A stretch of DNA of 64,000 nt from the NCBI GenBank assembly GCA_002238865.1, contig MPNE01000007.1, positions 1 to 64,000 on the forward strand. Direction: 5' to 3'. Origin of the DNA: Gemmatimonadetes bacterium bin94 (GTDB taxonomy: Bacteria; Gemmatimonadota; Gemmatimonadetes; Longimicrobiales; Gaopeijiaceae). The position numbers and the translations under genes are program-made. Positions 17,113-25,050 of this stretch are shown one piece after another. Every line of letters begins with the position of its first letter. Within the stretch, counting starts at the first letter, position 1. The notes beneath the pieces were generated by a model that was given only the letters and a program-made list of their open reading frames with translations, did not search any database and was not told the DNA's origin.

Positions 17113-18146
17113 AAACCGTATGCAGTGTGATGGCGGCGGTGTCCCTGACCGCACTGGGAACGCCCGAGGCCGGGTTCGCTCAGGAATCCGATCCTGTCCT
17201 GGAGGAATGGCAGGTACCCTGGGAGCAGAGCCGGCCCCGCGACCCCTATGTGGCGCCCGACGGACGGGTCTGGTTCGTCGGCCAGCGTTCCCACTACGCC
17301 GCCGTCCTCGACCCGGCGACCGGCGAGATGAAGAAGTACGACCTTCCCGACGGCGCCGGTCCGCACACCGTGGTGGTCGGCGACGACGGTATGGTCTGGT
17401 ACACGGGCAACCGAGTCGGCAACCTCGGCCGTATCGACCCCGAGACGGGCGAAATCGAGATCTTCCCCATGCCCGACGAGAGGGCGCGCGACCCGCACAC
17501 CTTTGCCTTCGACGCGGCGGGCGACCTCTGGTTCACCGTCCAGGGCGGCAACTTCGTCGGGAAGTTCTGGCGGGAGACCGGCGAGGTTCGTCTGGTCGAA
17601 ATGCCCGACAATCCTGAAGCGCGCGGGGGCTCGACAAGGCCGTACGGCCTGAAGATGGACTCGCAGGACCGGCCCTGGGCGACCCTGTTCGGCACCAATC
17701 AGATTGTCATGGTCGACCCGGAGTCCTTCGAACCGACCTACTTCGACCTTCCGGACGAAGGCGCCCGCCCGAGACGCCTGGTCATCGACTCCAGGGACAT
17801 CGTCTGGTATGTGGACTACTCCCGCGGCTATCTCGGCCGCCTCGACCCGTCCACCGGCGAAGTCACGGAGTGGGCCAGCCCGAGTGGCCAGGAATCCCGT
17901 CCCTACGGCGTGGCGATCGATGACGACGACCGCGTCTGGTACGTCGAGACCGGGGTCCGGCCCAACGTCTTCGTGGGCTTTGATACCAGCGGCGAGGAGT
18001 TCATCAGCACCGTGGACGTGGAAAGCGGCGGCGGGACCATCCGGCACATGTACTTCGATCCGAAGACCAACACGATCTGGTTCGGCGCGGACACCAATAC
18101 GATCGGGCGGGCCGTGCTGCCGCCGGTCCGGAGGGTGAGCGACTAG
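17109..18146 (+). CDS. Virginiamycin B lyase-like secreted beta-propeller
   Basis: A 345-aa exported seven-bladed propeller of the Vgb/streptogramin-lyase group. The signal peptide ends EAGFAQE. Each blade carries D-x-x-G-x-V/L-W-F/Y motifs: APDGRVWFVGQ, DDGMVWYTGNRVGNLGRIDP, AAGDLWFTVQGGNFVGKF, DSRDIVWYVDYSRGYLGRLDP and DDDRVWYVETG. True Vgb enzymes linearise streptogramin B; most environmental members have unknown substrates, and antibiotic resistance should not be assumed. It is translationally coupled (ATGA) to the NHL lipoprotein, so the two may act together at the cell surface. Confidence 0.82.
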   Translation: MKTVCSVMAAVSLTALGTPEAGFAQESDPVLEEWQVPWEQSRPRDPYVAPDGRVWFVGQRSHYAAVLDPATGEMKKYDLPDGAGPHTVVVGDDGMVWYTGNRVGNLGRIDPETGEIEIFPMPDERARDPHTFAFDAAGDLWFTVQGGNFVGKFWRETGEVRLVEMPDNPEARGGSTRPYGLKMDSQDRPWATLFGTNQIVMVDPESFEPTYFDLPDEGARPRRLVIDSRDIVWYVDYSRGYLGRLDPSTGEVTEWASPSGQESRPYGVAIDDDDRVWYVETGVRPNVFVGFDTSGEEFISTVDVESGGGTIRHMYFDPKTNTIWFGADTNTIGRAVLPPVRRVSD

Positions 18147-18159
18147 CCGGAGCGGCAAG

Positions 18160-18195
18160 GCCCCGCGTCGCACCAGGTGGCACGGCGCGGGGCCC
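18160..18195. terminator. GC-rich hairpin between convergent genes
   Basis: Left arm 18160-18171 and right arm 18184-18195 pair over 12 bp with one G-T wobble and a 12-nt loop. It lies in the 61-bp gap between the Vgb-like gene and the convergent metY gene. There is no T tract on either side, so it would be a non-canonical or merely stabilising bidirectional terminator. Confidence 0.45.
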
Positions 18196-18207
18196 GCGCG
18201 GGGCCCG

Positions 18208-19473
18208 CTACCCCAGCGCCTGGTCCAGGTCCTCGATGATGTCGCCGATGTGCTCGATGCCGACCGACAGACGGATCGTCTCCGGGCGCACACCGACGCT
18301 CAGCAGCTCCTCTTCCGTGAGCTGCCGGTGCGTGGTCGAGGCCGGGTGGCAGGCCAGCGACTTGGCGTCGCCGATGTTCACGAGGCGCTTGAAGAGCCGT
18401 AGCCCGTCGTAGAACTTCACGCCGGCCTCGAAGCCGCCCTTCACGCCGAAGGTGAGAATGCCCGACGCCCGTCCGCCCATGTACTTGCGCGCCAGTTCGT
18501 GATAGCGGTCCCCGGACAACCCCGCGTAGTTCACCCATTCGACCCTCGGATGGCCCTGGAGGTGCTCGGCCACCGTGAGCGCGTTCTCGCAGTGACGCTC
18601 CATGCGCAGGTTCAGGGTCTCGATGCCCTGCATGATCTGGAACGCGTTGAACGGCGAGATGGCCGAACCGGTGTTGCGCAGCGGCACGGTGCGGGCCCGT
18701 CCGATGTAGGCCGCCGGCCCCAGCGCCTCGGTGTAGACGACCCCGTGGTAGCTCGGCTCCGGCGTGGTGAACATCGGGTAGCGCCCGTTCTGCTCCGCCC
18801 ACGGGAAGTTGCCCGAATCGACGATGGCGCCGCCCAGCGAGCTGCCATGCCCGCCCATGTACTTGGTCAGCGAGTGGACGATGATGTCGAAGCCGTGCTC
18901 GACCGGCTTGAGGAGCGCGGGCGTGGCGACCGTGTTGTCCACGATGGTCGCGATGCCGTGCGCGCGGGCCATGTCGGCCACCGCCGCGAGATCGACGATG
19001 TTGCCCGCGGGGTTGCCGATGCTCTCGCAGAAGATCGCCTTGGTGCGACCATCGATGAGCTTGACCAGGTCGTCAGGGCCGTCGCCCTCCGCGAAGCGCA
19101 CCTCGATCCCCTGTTGCGGCAGCATGTGCGCGAAGAGGGTGTAGGTGCCGCCATAGAGCTGCGGGACCGAGACGATGTTGTCCCCCACGGCCGCGAGGTT
19201 GAGGATCGAGTAGTTCACGGCCGCGCTGCCGGACGACAGCGCCAGGGCCGCAATGCCCCGTTCCAGTCGCGCGACGCGCTCCTCGAGGACCGCCTGGGTG
19301 GGGTTCATGATGCGGGTGTAGATGTTGCCGGGTACGGCGAGGTTGAAGAGGTCGGCGCCGTGCTGGGCGTCGTCGAATTCATAGGCCACGGTCTGATAGA
19401 CGGGCACGGCGACGGCGTGCGTCGTAGGTTCGGAGTCGTAGCCGAGGTGGATGGCGATGGTTTCGTCACGCAT
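18208..19473 (-). CDS. metY: O-acetylhomoserine sulfhydrylase
   Basis: PLP enzyme making homocysteine from O-acetylhomoserine and sulfide. The 421-aa protein has YTRIMNPTQAVLEERVARLE, the aromatic-stacking PQLYGGTYTLFAHML, and the PLP lysine in VHSLTKYMGGHGSSLGG (about residue 203). The LACHPASTTHRQL and VRPETIRLSVGIEHIGDI segments near the end are typical of the Cys/Met-metabolism family. ATG at 19473 matches the common MRDETIAIHLGY start; a longer frame upstream has no similarity. No other methionine genes are adjacent. Confidence 0.95.
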   Translation of the reverse strand: MRDETIAIHLGYDSEPTTHAVAVPVYQTVAYEFDDAQHGADLFNLAVPGNIYTRIMNPTQAVLEERVARLERGIAALALSSGSAAVNYSILNLAAVGDNIVSVPQLYGGTYTLFAHMLPQQGIEVRFAEGDGPDDLVKLIDGRTKAIFCESIGNPAGNIVDLAAVADMARAHGIATIVDNTVATPALLKPVEHGFDIIVHSLTKYMGGHGSSLGGAIVDSGNFPWAEQNGRYPMFTTPEPSYHGVVYTEALGPAAYIGRARTVPLRNTGSAISPFNAFQIMQGIETLNLRMERHCENALTVAEHLQGHPRVEWVNYAGLSGDRYHELARKYMGGRASGILTFGVKGGFEAGVKFYDGLRLFKRLVNIGDAKSLACHPASTTHRQLTEEELLSVGVRPETIRLSVGIEHIGDIIEDLDQALG

Positions 19474-19731
19474 GGGTGTGGGTTCCTCTGGGGGATTGGC
19501 GGGTGGGAGGACGGGAACGAGTTGGGACAGATACGGCGGAGCCACGCAAGGGTTACACTAGCGGGCACGAACCTCACGGAAGCAGGAAACATGACAGGAA
19601 ACTCGCCAGGGGGAAGCGGCGATGGGGTGCCGGGGGATCGGGGACCTCAGCCCGAGGCCCGGGCACCACAGCGCCAGTCCCGGGCACGCCAGGGCGGGGC
19701 CCCGGGGCGCCAGCAGCGGACCTGAAAACTC

Positions 19732-20469
19732 ATGCGCGATGCCCGGCAGCTCCTGGCCGATTCCGCCCGCGTCGTCGCGATGACGGGCGCCGGCATCTCC
19801 GCCGAGTCCGGAGTGCCAACCTTTCGCGGCGACGGAGGGCTCTGGCGGAACTATCGCCCGGAGGACCTTGCGACCATCGGCGCGTTCCGCCGCGATCCCG
19901 AAACGGTGTGGGAGTGGTACGCGTGGCGCCGGAGCTTTCTCGCGACGTGCGAGCCCAACGACGGGCATCGTGCCCTGGCCCGTTTTTTCCTGCAGCGCGG
20001 CACGGCGGGGCTTGTCACGCAGAACGTGGACGGGCTGCACACGCGAGCCGCGCGGGACGCGGCGGGTGAGGGAGCGCCGCATGCGGCGCTCCCGGTGGAG
20101 ATGCACGGCGCGATCGCGCGCGACCGCTGCAACGATTGCGGCACCCGCGCGGAGGCCGAGCCGCTGGGCGATTCCCTTCCCCGTTGTGCGACGTGCGGGG
20201 GGCTTCGCCGCCCCGATGTGGTGCTCTTCGGCGAGATGCTCGACCCGGTTGTGCTGGACCGCGCCCAGTCAATGGCTGAACGGGCCGACCTTTGCCTGGT
20301 CATCGGCACCAGCGCGGTGGTCTACCCGGCCGCGGCCATCCCCCTGGCCACGCTGCACGCCGGTGGGCGCATCATCGAGGTGAACACCGAGGACACCGCG
20401 CTAACGGGTGTGGCCGCGGTGGCGCTGCGCGGACCCGCGGGGGTGGTGTTGCCGGAATTGCTGGGGTAG
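19732..20469 (+). CDS. cobB: NAD-dependent protein deacylase (sirtuin)
   Basis: Removes acyl groups from protein lysines using NAD and releases nicotinamide. All sirtuin motifs are present in 245 aa: GAGISAESGVPTFRG, TQNVDGLHTRA, catalytic His in VEMHGAIARD, a zinc ribbon CNDC...CATC, and VIGTSAVVYPAA. WEWYAWRR supplies a Tyr-x-x-Arg pair (about residues 62-65), the hallmark of class III sirtuins that prefer succinyl or malonyl lysine. ATG at 19732 is the likely start. The nicotinamide released could feed the pncA-pncB pair at 12.1-14.0 kb; that link is an inference. Confidence 0.95.
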   Translation: MRDARQLLADSARVVAMTGAGISAESGVPTFRGDGGLWRNYRPEDLATIGAFRRDPETVWEWYAWRRSFLATCEPNDGHRALARFFLQRGTAGLVTQNVDGLHTRAARDAAGEGAPHAALPVEMHGAIARDRCNDCGTRAEAEPLGDSLPRCATCGGLRRPDVVLFGEMLDPVVLDRAQSMAERADLCLVIGTSAVVYPAAAIPLATLHAGGRIIEVNTEDTALTGVAAVALRGPAGVVLPELLG

Positions 20470-20522
20470 CGGGGTGCCCGCGCGATGAAGGCAGCGGTTT
20501 TTCCGGGATGCCGGGGAGCAGA

Positions 20523-21782
20523 TCACTCGCTGCCACCGCCGGGGGAATCCAGCCGGTGCATCACGACGCGCTCCGTACCCAGATCATCCACGTCCAGCGC
20601 TAGCAGATAGTCGGCACCGAATTCGTAGGGTGTCAGATCAGGCCCCGGCGCCAAGTGACAGGAGAAGATGCCGTCCGGGCTGAAAGCCATCCACGCGGCC
20701 TCTTCACGGGGCCTGGCGAAGCGCTTCACCCACACGCGGCCTTCACGGCCGATCATCAGGTCGGCGGCGGTGGGAAACAGGTCGGCCACCGTCCGAGCAT
20801 TGGCGATGGCAGCTTCGTCACCATTGTTCCAACCGGGGCTTCCGCGACCTCCGCGCTCCGCAATATAGTCGTCGCGAAACGCCTGGAGATGGACGTCCGT
20901 CACCTCCCTGGCCGGCTCCCCCCAGCGAACGATCCGGCGCAGCCGAAACCCCTCGTCCAGGATCCGCACTTCGGGATCCCGGGCGGTGGTCATAGCGATG
21001 TCGGTGCCGCGAGCCGCCACCAGCGGCGATGCCCCGAAGAGCGTTGGGAGGAAGAACCCGGGTTGGTCGCTCACCGGCTCGAAGCTCCGGCCCGGAAGCG
21101 CGGCGATGGTGTCGATGAGAGCGCCATCCGGGCCGTGGGCCTCGACGAGGAAGGTTACCGGAGCCGCGGAGTTGCCGCCCGGTGGGGTCATGGCCTGTGT
21201 CACATTCACCGAAGTGCCATTCGCCAGCACTCCGCCGCGAACGAAGGCGTGCAGCTGATAGGGGTCCGGCTGCACCGCACGACTGAACTCACCGGCCGGA
21301 GAGAAGACATTGAAGCGCCAGGGCATGTAGTCACCCACCCACAGTGTGTCTCCCGGAAGCACCCAGAGGAGCCAGGGACCCCGGAACTCCCCGGGGCCGT
21401 CGCCGACACCGCCCATCGAGCGCAGATGCTCGCCCTTGGCGGTGAAGATCCGGACTTCCCGGCTGGAACCGTCCACAACCGCGATCGATCCGTCCGAAAG
21501 GCGAGCCGCATGTCGGACCTGGTATAAGAGGTGCGGCTCGTCACCCTCGACCGCGCCGATGGACAGGATGGGCTCATCGCTCAGGGCGCACCGGGCGTTC
21601 CTGTCCGGCGGATCGTTGGTGACGATCTGGACGCCGGCGCTGTCGATCGAGACGGCGGTGCCCCGTTGCGGCGATGTCCTTTCGCCACAGGCAACGGTGG
21701 CAATGACGACGAACGCCACGGGCAAGGGCCGGAGGGAAGCGCCCACCTGGGTCAGGCGTGCAGCGCGCATCCGGTTCAACAT
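20523..21782 (-). CDS. Six-bladed beta-propeller lipoprotein
   Basis: A 419-aa lipoprotein with signal peptide PLPVAFVVIATVACGE. It resembles the proteins at 14.1 and 26.3 kb in layout: ARLSDGSIAVVDGSSREVRIF, the family motif GGVGDGPGEFRGPWLLWVLPGDTLWV, and a C-terminal LMIGREGRVWVKRFARP. An ATG four codons in (21770) is an alternative start. It is divergent from the downstream D-aminoacylase-like gene, sharing a 113-bp intergenic region. Ligand or role is unknown. Confidence 0.78.
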   Translation of the reverse strand: MLNRMRAARLTQVGASLRPLPVAFVVIATVACGERTSPQRGTAVSIDSAGVQIVTNDPPDRNARCALSDEPILSIGAVEGDEPHLLYQVRHAARLSDGSIAVVDGSSREVRIFTAKGEHLRSMGGVGDGPGEFRGPWLLWVLPGDTLWVGDYMPWRFNVFSPAGEFSRAVQPDPYQLHAFVRGGVLANGTSVNVTQAMTPPGGNSAAPVTFLVEAHGPDGALIDTIAALPGRSFEPVSDQPGFFLPTLFGASPLVAARGTDIAMTTARDPEVRILDEGFRLRRIVRWGEPAREVTDVHLQAFRDDYIAERGGRGSPGWNNGDEAAIANARTVADLFPTAADLMIGREGRVWVKRFARPREEAAWMAFSPDGIFSCHLAPGPDLTPYEFGADYLLALDVDDLGTERVVMHRLDSPGGGSE

Positions 21783-21895
21783 CCGACCGGCCTCCTTGTG
21801 GTGTTCGCCGTCGATTTCTCCTTTGTCCCTATCGACAACCCGGAGTACAATGACGGTTGCAATGACCTGTCCCCCTCATCCCCCCAGGCTCCGCC

Positions 21896-23641
21896 ATGCG
21901 CAACACAACCCCGCTCGCCCGCCTGGCCACGGTCGCTCTCTTCATCCTCGGGACTCCCTTCCACCACGGGGTGGCCTCAAGGCTCGCTGCCCAGCAACCC
22001 GAACACTTCGACCTGCTCGTCCGCGGCGGAAGGGTACTCGACGGGACCGGCAACCCATGGTTCCGCGCCGATATCGGTGTGCGTGAGGGGCGGATCGTCG
22101 CTCTGGGTGACCTGGCCGGGGCCAATGCCGACCAAGTGATCGATGCGACCGGGCGCTATGTGTCACCTGGCTTCATCGACATCCATTCGCACGCGGACGA
22201 CGGCAGCGGCCGGGGCGGCAGGACCATCCGCAACGACTCGATCCACCGCAAGGCGGCGCCAAACGTGGTGTCGCAGGGCGTGACCACGGTGGTCGTCAAC
22301 CAGGACGGGCGTTCGCCGTGGCCGGTCGCGCAGCAGCGAGCCACCCTGGAGCGGCAGGGCGTGGGCCCGAATGTGATGCTCATGGTCGGTCACGGGACGG
22401 TGCGTCGGATGGTCATGGGGGACGACGTTCGGCGGCCGTCCACGCCCGAGGAAGCCGGGCGCATGGCGGCGCTGGTGCGGCAGGCGCTGGAGGAGGGGGC
22501 GGTGGGGATGTCGGCGGGACTCGAGTACGCCCCGGGCCGCTGGAGCACCACCGATGAACTGGTCGTGCTGGCCGCCGAGCTCGCGCCGTACGACGGGGTG
22601 TACATTTCGCACGAGCGCGCGGAGGGCGCGGACCCGATGTGGTACCTGCCCAGCCAGCACGAGGGGCGCCCGCCCACACTGCAGGACGCCGTGCTCGAGA
22701 CGATCGAGATCGGGCGCCGCACGGGTGTGCGCGTGGTCGCGTCGCACATCAAGGCGAAGGGTGTGGCGTACTGGGGATCGAGCGGTTCCGCGATCCAGCT
22801 CATTCAGCGCGCCCGGGACGAGGGCGTGCGCGTGTGGGCGGACCAGTATCCGTACCCCACCAGCGGAACCGACGGCAACACGGTCCTGGTACCGCGCTGG
22901 GCGCTCCAGGATGAGGAGGCAGCCGGGCCCAGGGATGCCCGTCCGCCCGCCGACATGCTCGAGGTCAGGCTGCGAGACCCCGAGGCGGCGGTCCGGATCC
23001 GCAGGGACATCACGCACGAGATCGGGCGCCGGGGCGGAGCCGACCGGGTTGTGATCTTCGAGCACCCGAACGAAGGCTACGTTGGCAGGAACCTGCAGGA
23101 CGTGGCGGCCGAGCGGGGCGAAAATCCCGTGGAGACAGCGATCGGACTGCAACTCGAAGGCGATCGGACGAGGCCGGGTGGCGGGCGCCTGCGGGGATTC
23201 TCCATGTCCGAGATCGACCTGGAGAACTACGCGGCGCAGCCCTGGGTCGCGACCGCCTCGGACGGCGGCATCGCGTGGCCTGGCGACGGTCCCGTGCACC
23301 CGCGCTTCTACGGAACCTTCCCGCGCAAGATTCGGCATTATGCGCTGACGGCGGGTGCCCTCTCCGTCGAGTCGGCGGTGCGCGCGCAGACCTCGCTGCC
23401 GGCCCGGATCATGGGCCTTGCCGACCGGGGCGAGATTCGGGAGGGCTACCGGGCGGATCTGGTGGTCTTCGACCTGGAGACGATCTCGGACGAGGCGACC
23501 TTCGTGGAGCCGCACCAGCACTCGACCGGGATCGACCACGTGCTGGTGGGTGGGGAGTTCGTGGTGGAGGACGGGGAGATTCTCATGACCGTGCCGGGCC
23601 GGGTGATCGTGTCGCGGAAGGGGGGACGGCCGGCGGCTTGA
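21896..23641 (+). CDS. Secreted N-acyl-D-amino-acid deacylase-like amidohydrolase
   Basis: A 581-aa D-aminoacylase-family hydrolase with an export signal (about residues 1-32, ending RLAAQQPE). Metal and catalytic elements can be followed: GFIDIHSHADDG (His-x-His), YISHERAEG, VVASHIKAKG, and the catalytic Asp in ATASDGGIAWPG. GEIREGYRADLVVFDLETI closes the composite beta domain. Family members hydrolyse N-acyl-D-amino acids or other N-acyl/dihydropyrimidine substrates, so exact specificity is open. It nearly abuts the convergent ATPase gene (7 bp). Confidence 0.9.
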   Translation: MRNTTPLARLATVALFILGTPFHHGVASRLAAQQPEHFDLLVRGGRVLDGTGNPWFRADIGVREGRIVALGDLAGANADQVIDATGRYVSPGFIDIHSHADDGSGRGGRTIRNDSIHRKAAPNVVSQGVTTVVVNQDGRSPWPVAQQRATLERQGVGPNVMLMVGHGTVRRMVMGDDVRRPSTPEEAGRMAALVRQALEEGAVGMSAGLEYAPGRWSTTDELVVLAAELAPYDGVYISHERAEGADPMWYLPSQHEGRPPTLQDAVLETIEIGRRTGVRVVASHIKAKGVAYWGSSGSAIQLIQRARDEGVRVWADQYPYPTSGTDGNTVLVPRWALQDEEAAGPRDARPPADMLEVRLRDPEAAVRIRRDITHEIGRRGGADRVVIFEHPNEGYVGRNLQDVAAERGENPVETAIGLQLEGDRTRPGGGRLRGFSMSEIDLENYAAQPWVATASDGGIAWPGDGPVHPRFYGTFPRKIRHYALTAGALSVESAVRAQTSLPARIMGLADRGEIREGYRADLVVFDLETISDEATFVEPHQHSTGIDHVLVGGEFVVEDGEILMTVPGRVIVSRKGGRPAA

Positions 23642-23648
23642 GGCCGGG

Positions 23649-24881
23649 TCACTTCCACAGGGCGCCGATCGGCACGGCAAAGAGTCCGTCGCCGAAGGAC
23701 GTGGTGCGGTCGCCATCGTATAGCAGCAAACCCATTCGAAAGCGCTCCCCCGCCCGGCGCCGGAACCGCTTCAGCCCGGTCAAGTCCTGGGAGCGCAGGG
23801 AAGCAGCCGCCTTGACTTCGACGCCATAACAGTCACCCGATGCACTCTCCATCACGATGTCCACTTCGACCCTGTCCTTGTCGCGATAGTGATGGAAGGT
23901 CAGGGCTTCGTCCATCCACAACGCTTGTTTCCGCAACTCGTTGTACACGAATGACTCCATGAGAGACCCGAATTCGGCGGGGTTCCGGAGCAGCCTCCGT
24001 CGGCTGATTCCTCGGAGCGCGCACACCATTCCGGTGTCGACCACGTGCATCTTCGGAGTCTTGACCATTCGCCTGAACTCGCTGGCGTGCCATGCGGGAA
24101 TCCGCTCGACGAGGAAGAGCTGTTGCAGCAGGGCGAGGTACTTGCCGGCGGTCATTCGATTGAGTCCGATCTTGCCGCCAAGCTCCGTAAGGTTGACGAG
24201 CTGGCCCGAGAGGACCGCCGTCAGGCGGAGGAGCCTGGACATCGCATCGACGTGTTCGATGCGCGGAAGGTCGTGGAGATCTCGCTGAATCAGGGTGTTC
24301 AAATACTGCCGGTACCAGGCGCGCACACGCTTCTCGCTCCCCCTCTGGAGTGGTTCGGGGAAGCAGCCCGTCACAATTCGCCGCGCCAGATGATCCCTGA
24401 CCCGCACATCCTCGGCCAGGGGCGCTTCGCCGCTGAGGAGCGTATCGAGAAAGGTGGGGCTCGTCCCCGCGATTTCACATTCGGACAATGTTGCCAGACG
24501 GACAGCCTCCATCCGTCCCACCAGCGCATCGGAGACCCGGGGCAGCAGGAGGGCGTTCGCGGAACCGGTCAGCAGAAAACGGCCGGGGGTTCGGTTCTCG
24601 TCAACCGCCTGCTTGATCGCCACGAGGGTGTCCGGGACGCGCTGCACCTCGTCGAGGGCAATCCTCTTCGGCGGCAGATTGCGGATAAAGCCCACCGGGT
24701 CCGACCGGGCCACCTCGGCCTGGGCCATGTCGTCGAAGGTGATGTATTCCCAGCTCTCGTCGATCAGATCGTTGACGAGGGTCGTCTTCCCGACCTGTCG
24801 GGCACCCATGATGAAGACCACCGGCGTGTCGGCCAGAGCTTCTTCGACCAGGCGAGCTGAGTAGCGCGGAAAAGTCGCGAT
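23649..24881 (-). CDS. AAA ATPase of the DUF4143 family
   Basis: ATP-binding protein of unknown cellular role, common in accessory regions. It has Walker A FIMGARQVGKTTLVNDL, Walker B KRIALDEVQRVPDTL, sensor LLTGSANALLLPRVSD, then the winged-helix and DUF4143 nuclease-like region with YNELRKQALW and DRVEVDIVMES...YGVEVKAAASL. The first ordinary start in frame is GTG at 24821, but that leaves only three residues before the P-loop region. The frame continues upstream with IATFPRYSARLVEEALADTP, which looks like the normal family N-terminus. The only candidate start there is ATC at 24881, which has GAGG five bases upstream. I therefore propose 24881 with caution. Five 22-bp repeats precede the gene. 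Confidence 0.82.
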   Translation of the reverse strand: MATFPRYSARLVEEALADTPVVFIMGARQVGKTTLVNDLIDESWEYITFDDMAQAEVARSDPVGFIRNLPPKRIALDEVQRVPDTLVAIKQAVDENRTPGRFLLTGSANALLLPRVSDALVGRMEAVRLATLSECEIAGTSPTFLDTLLSGEAPLAEDVRVRDHLARRIVTGCFPEPLQRGSEKRVRAWYRQYLNTLIQRDLHDLPRIEHVDAMSRLLRLTAVLSGQLVNLTELGGKIGLNRMTAGKYLALLQQLFLVERIPAWHASEFRRMVKTPKMHVVDTGMVCALRGISRRRLLRNPAEFGSLMESFVYNELRKQALWMDEALTFHHYRDKDRVEVDIVMESASGDCYGVEVKAAASLRSQDLTGLKRFRRRAGERFRMGLLLYDGDRTTSFGDGLFAVPIGALWK

Positions 24882-24936
24882 GGGTACCTCGGCGTTGGGG
24901 GATCTGACACGGGGTCCGGCCCGGACCTGTTCGACG

Positions 24937-25047
24937 GCGGCCGATTGTCAATCGTATCAGCGTCCAATCGCAATTGGAAGAGCGTCCGATCGCTATCAAC
25001 ATTGCGGCCAATCGCAATTGAGTCCGCGTCCGATCGCCGCTTGAGCA
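24937..25047. repeat. Five ~22-bp tandem repeats upstream of the ATPase gene
   Basis: Units start at 24937 (23 bp), 24960, 24982, 25004 and 25026 (22 bp each). All share a GCGKCCRATYG core, and alternate units also share CAATTG. The core contains short dyads such as CCAATcgcAATTGG. Period 22 bp is two helical turns, so cores lie on one DNA face. They fill the gap between the M19 gene stop and the ATPase start, about 55 bp upstream of the proposed ATC start. Confidence 0.85.
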
Positions 25048-25050
25048 GTC

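Noticed and set aside
17109..18146. Streptogramin resistance gene
   Set aside because: Vgb-like propellers are widespread with unknown substrates; exported location and coupling to an NHL lipoprotein do not suggest a resistance determinant.
24937..25047. CRISPR-like array
   Set aside because: The units are contiguous with no unique spacers between them and no cas genes are near; they are simple tandem repeats.
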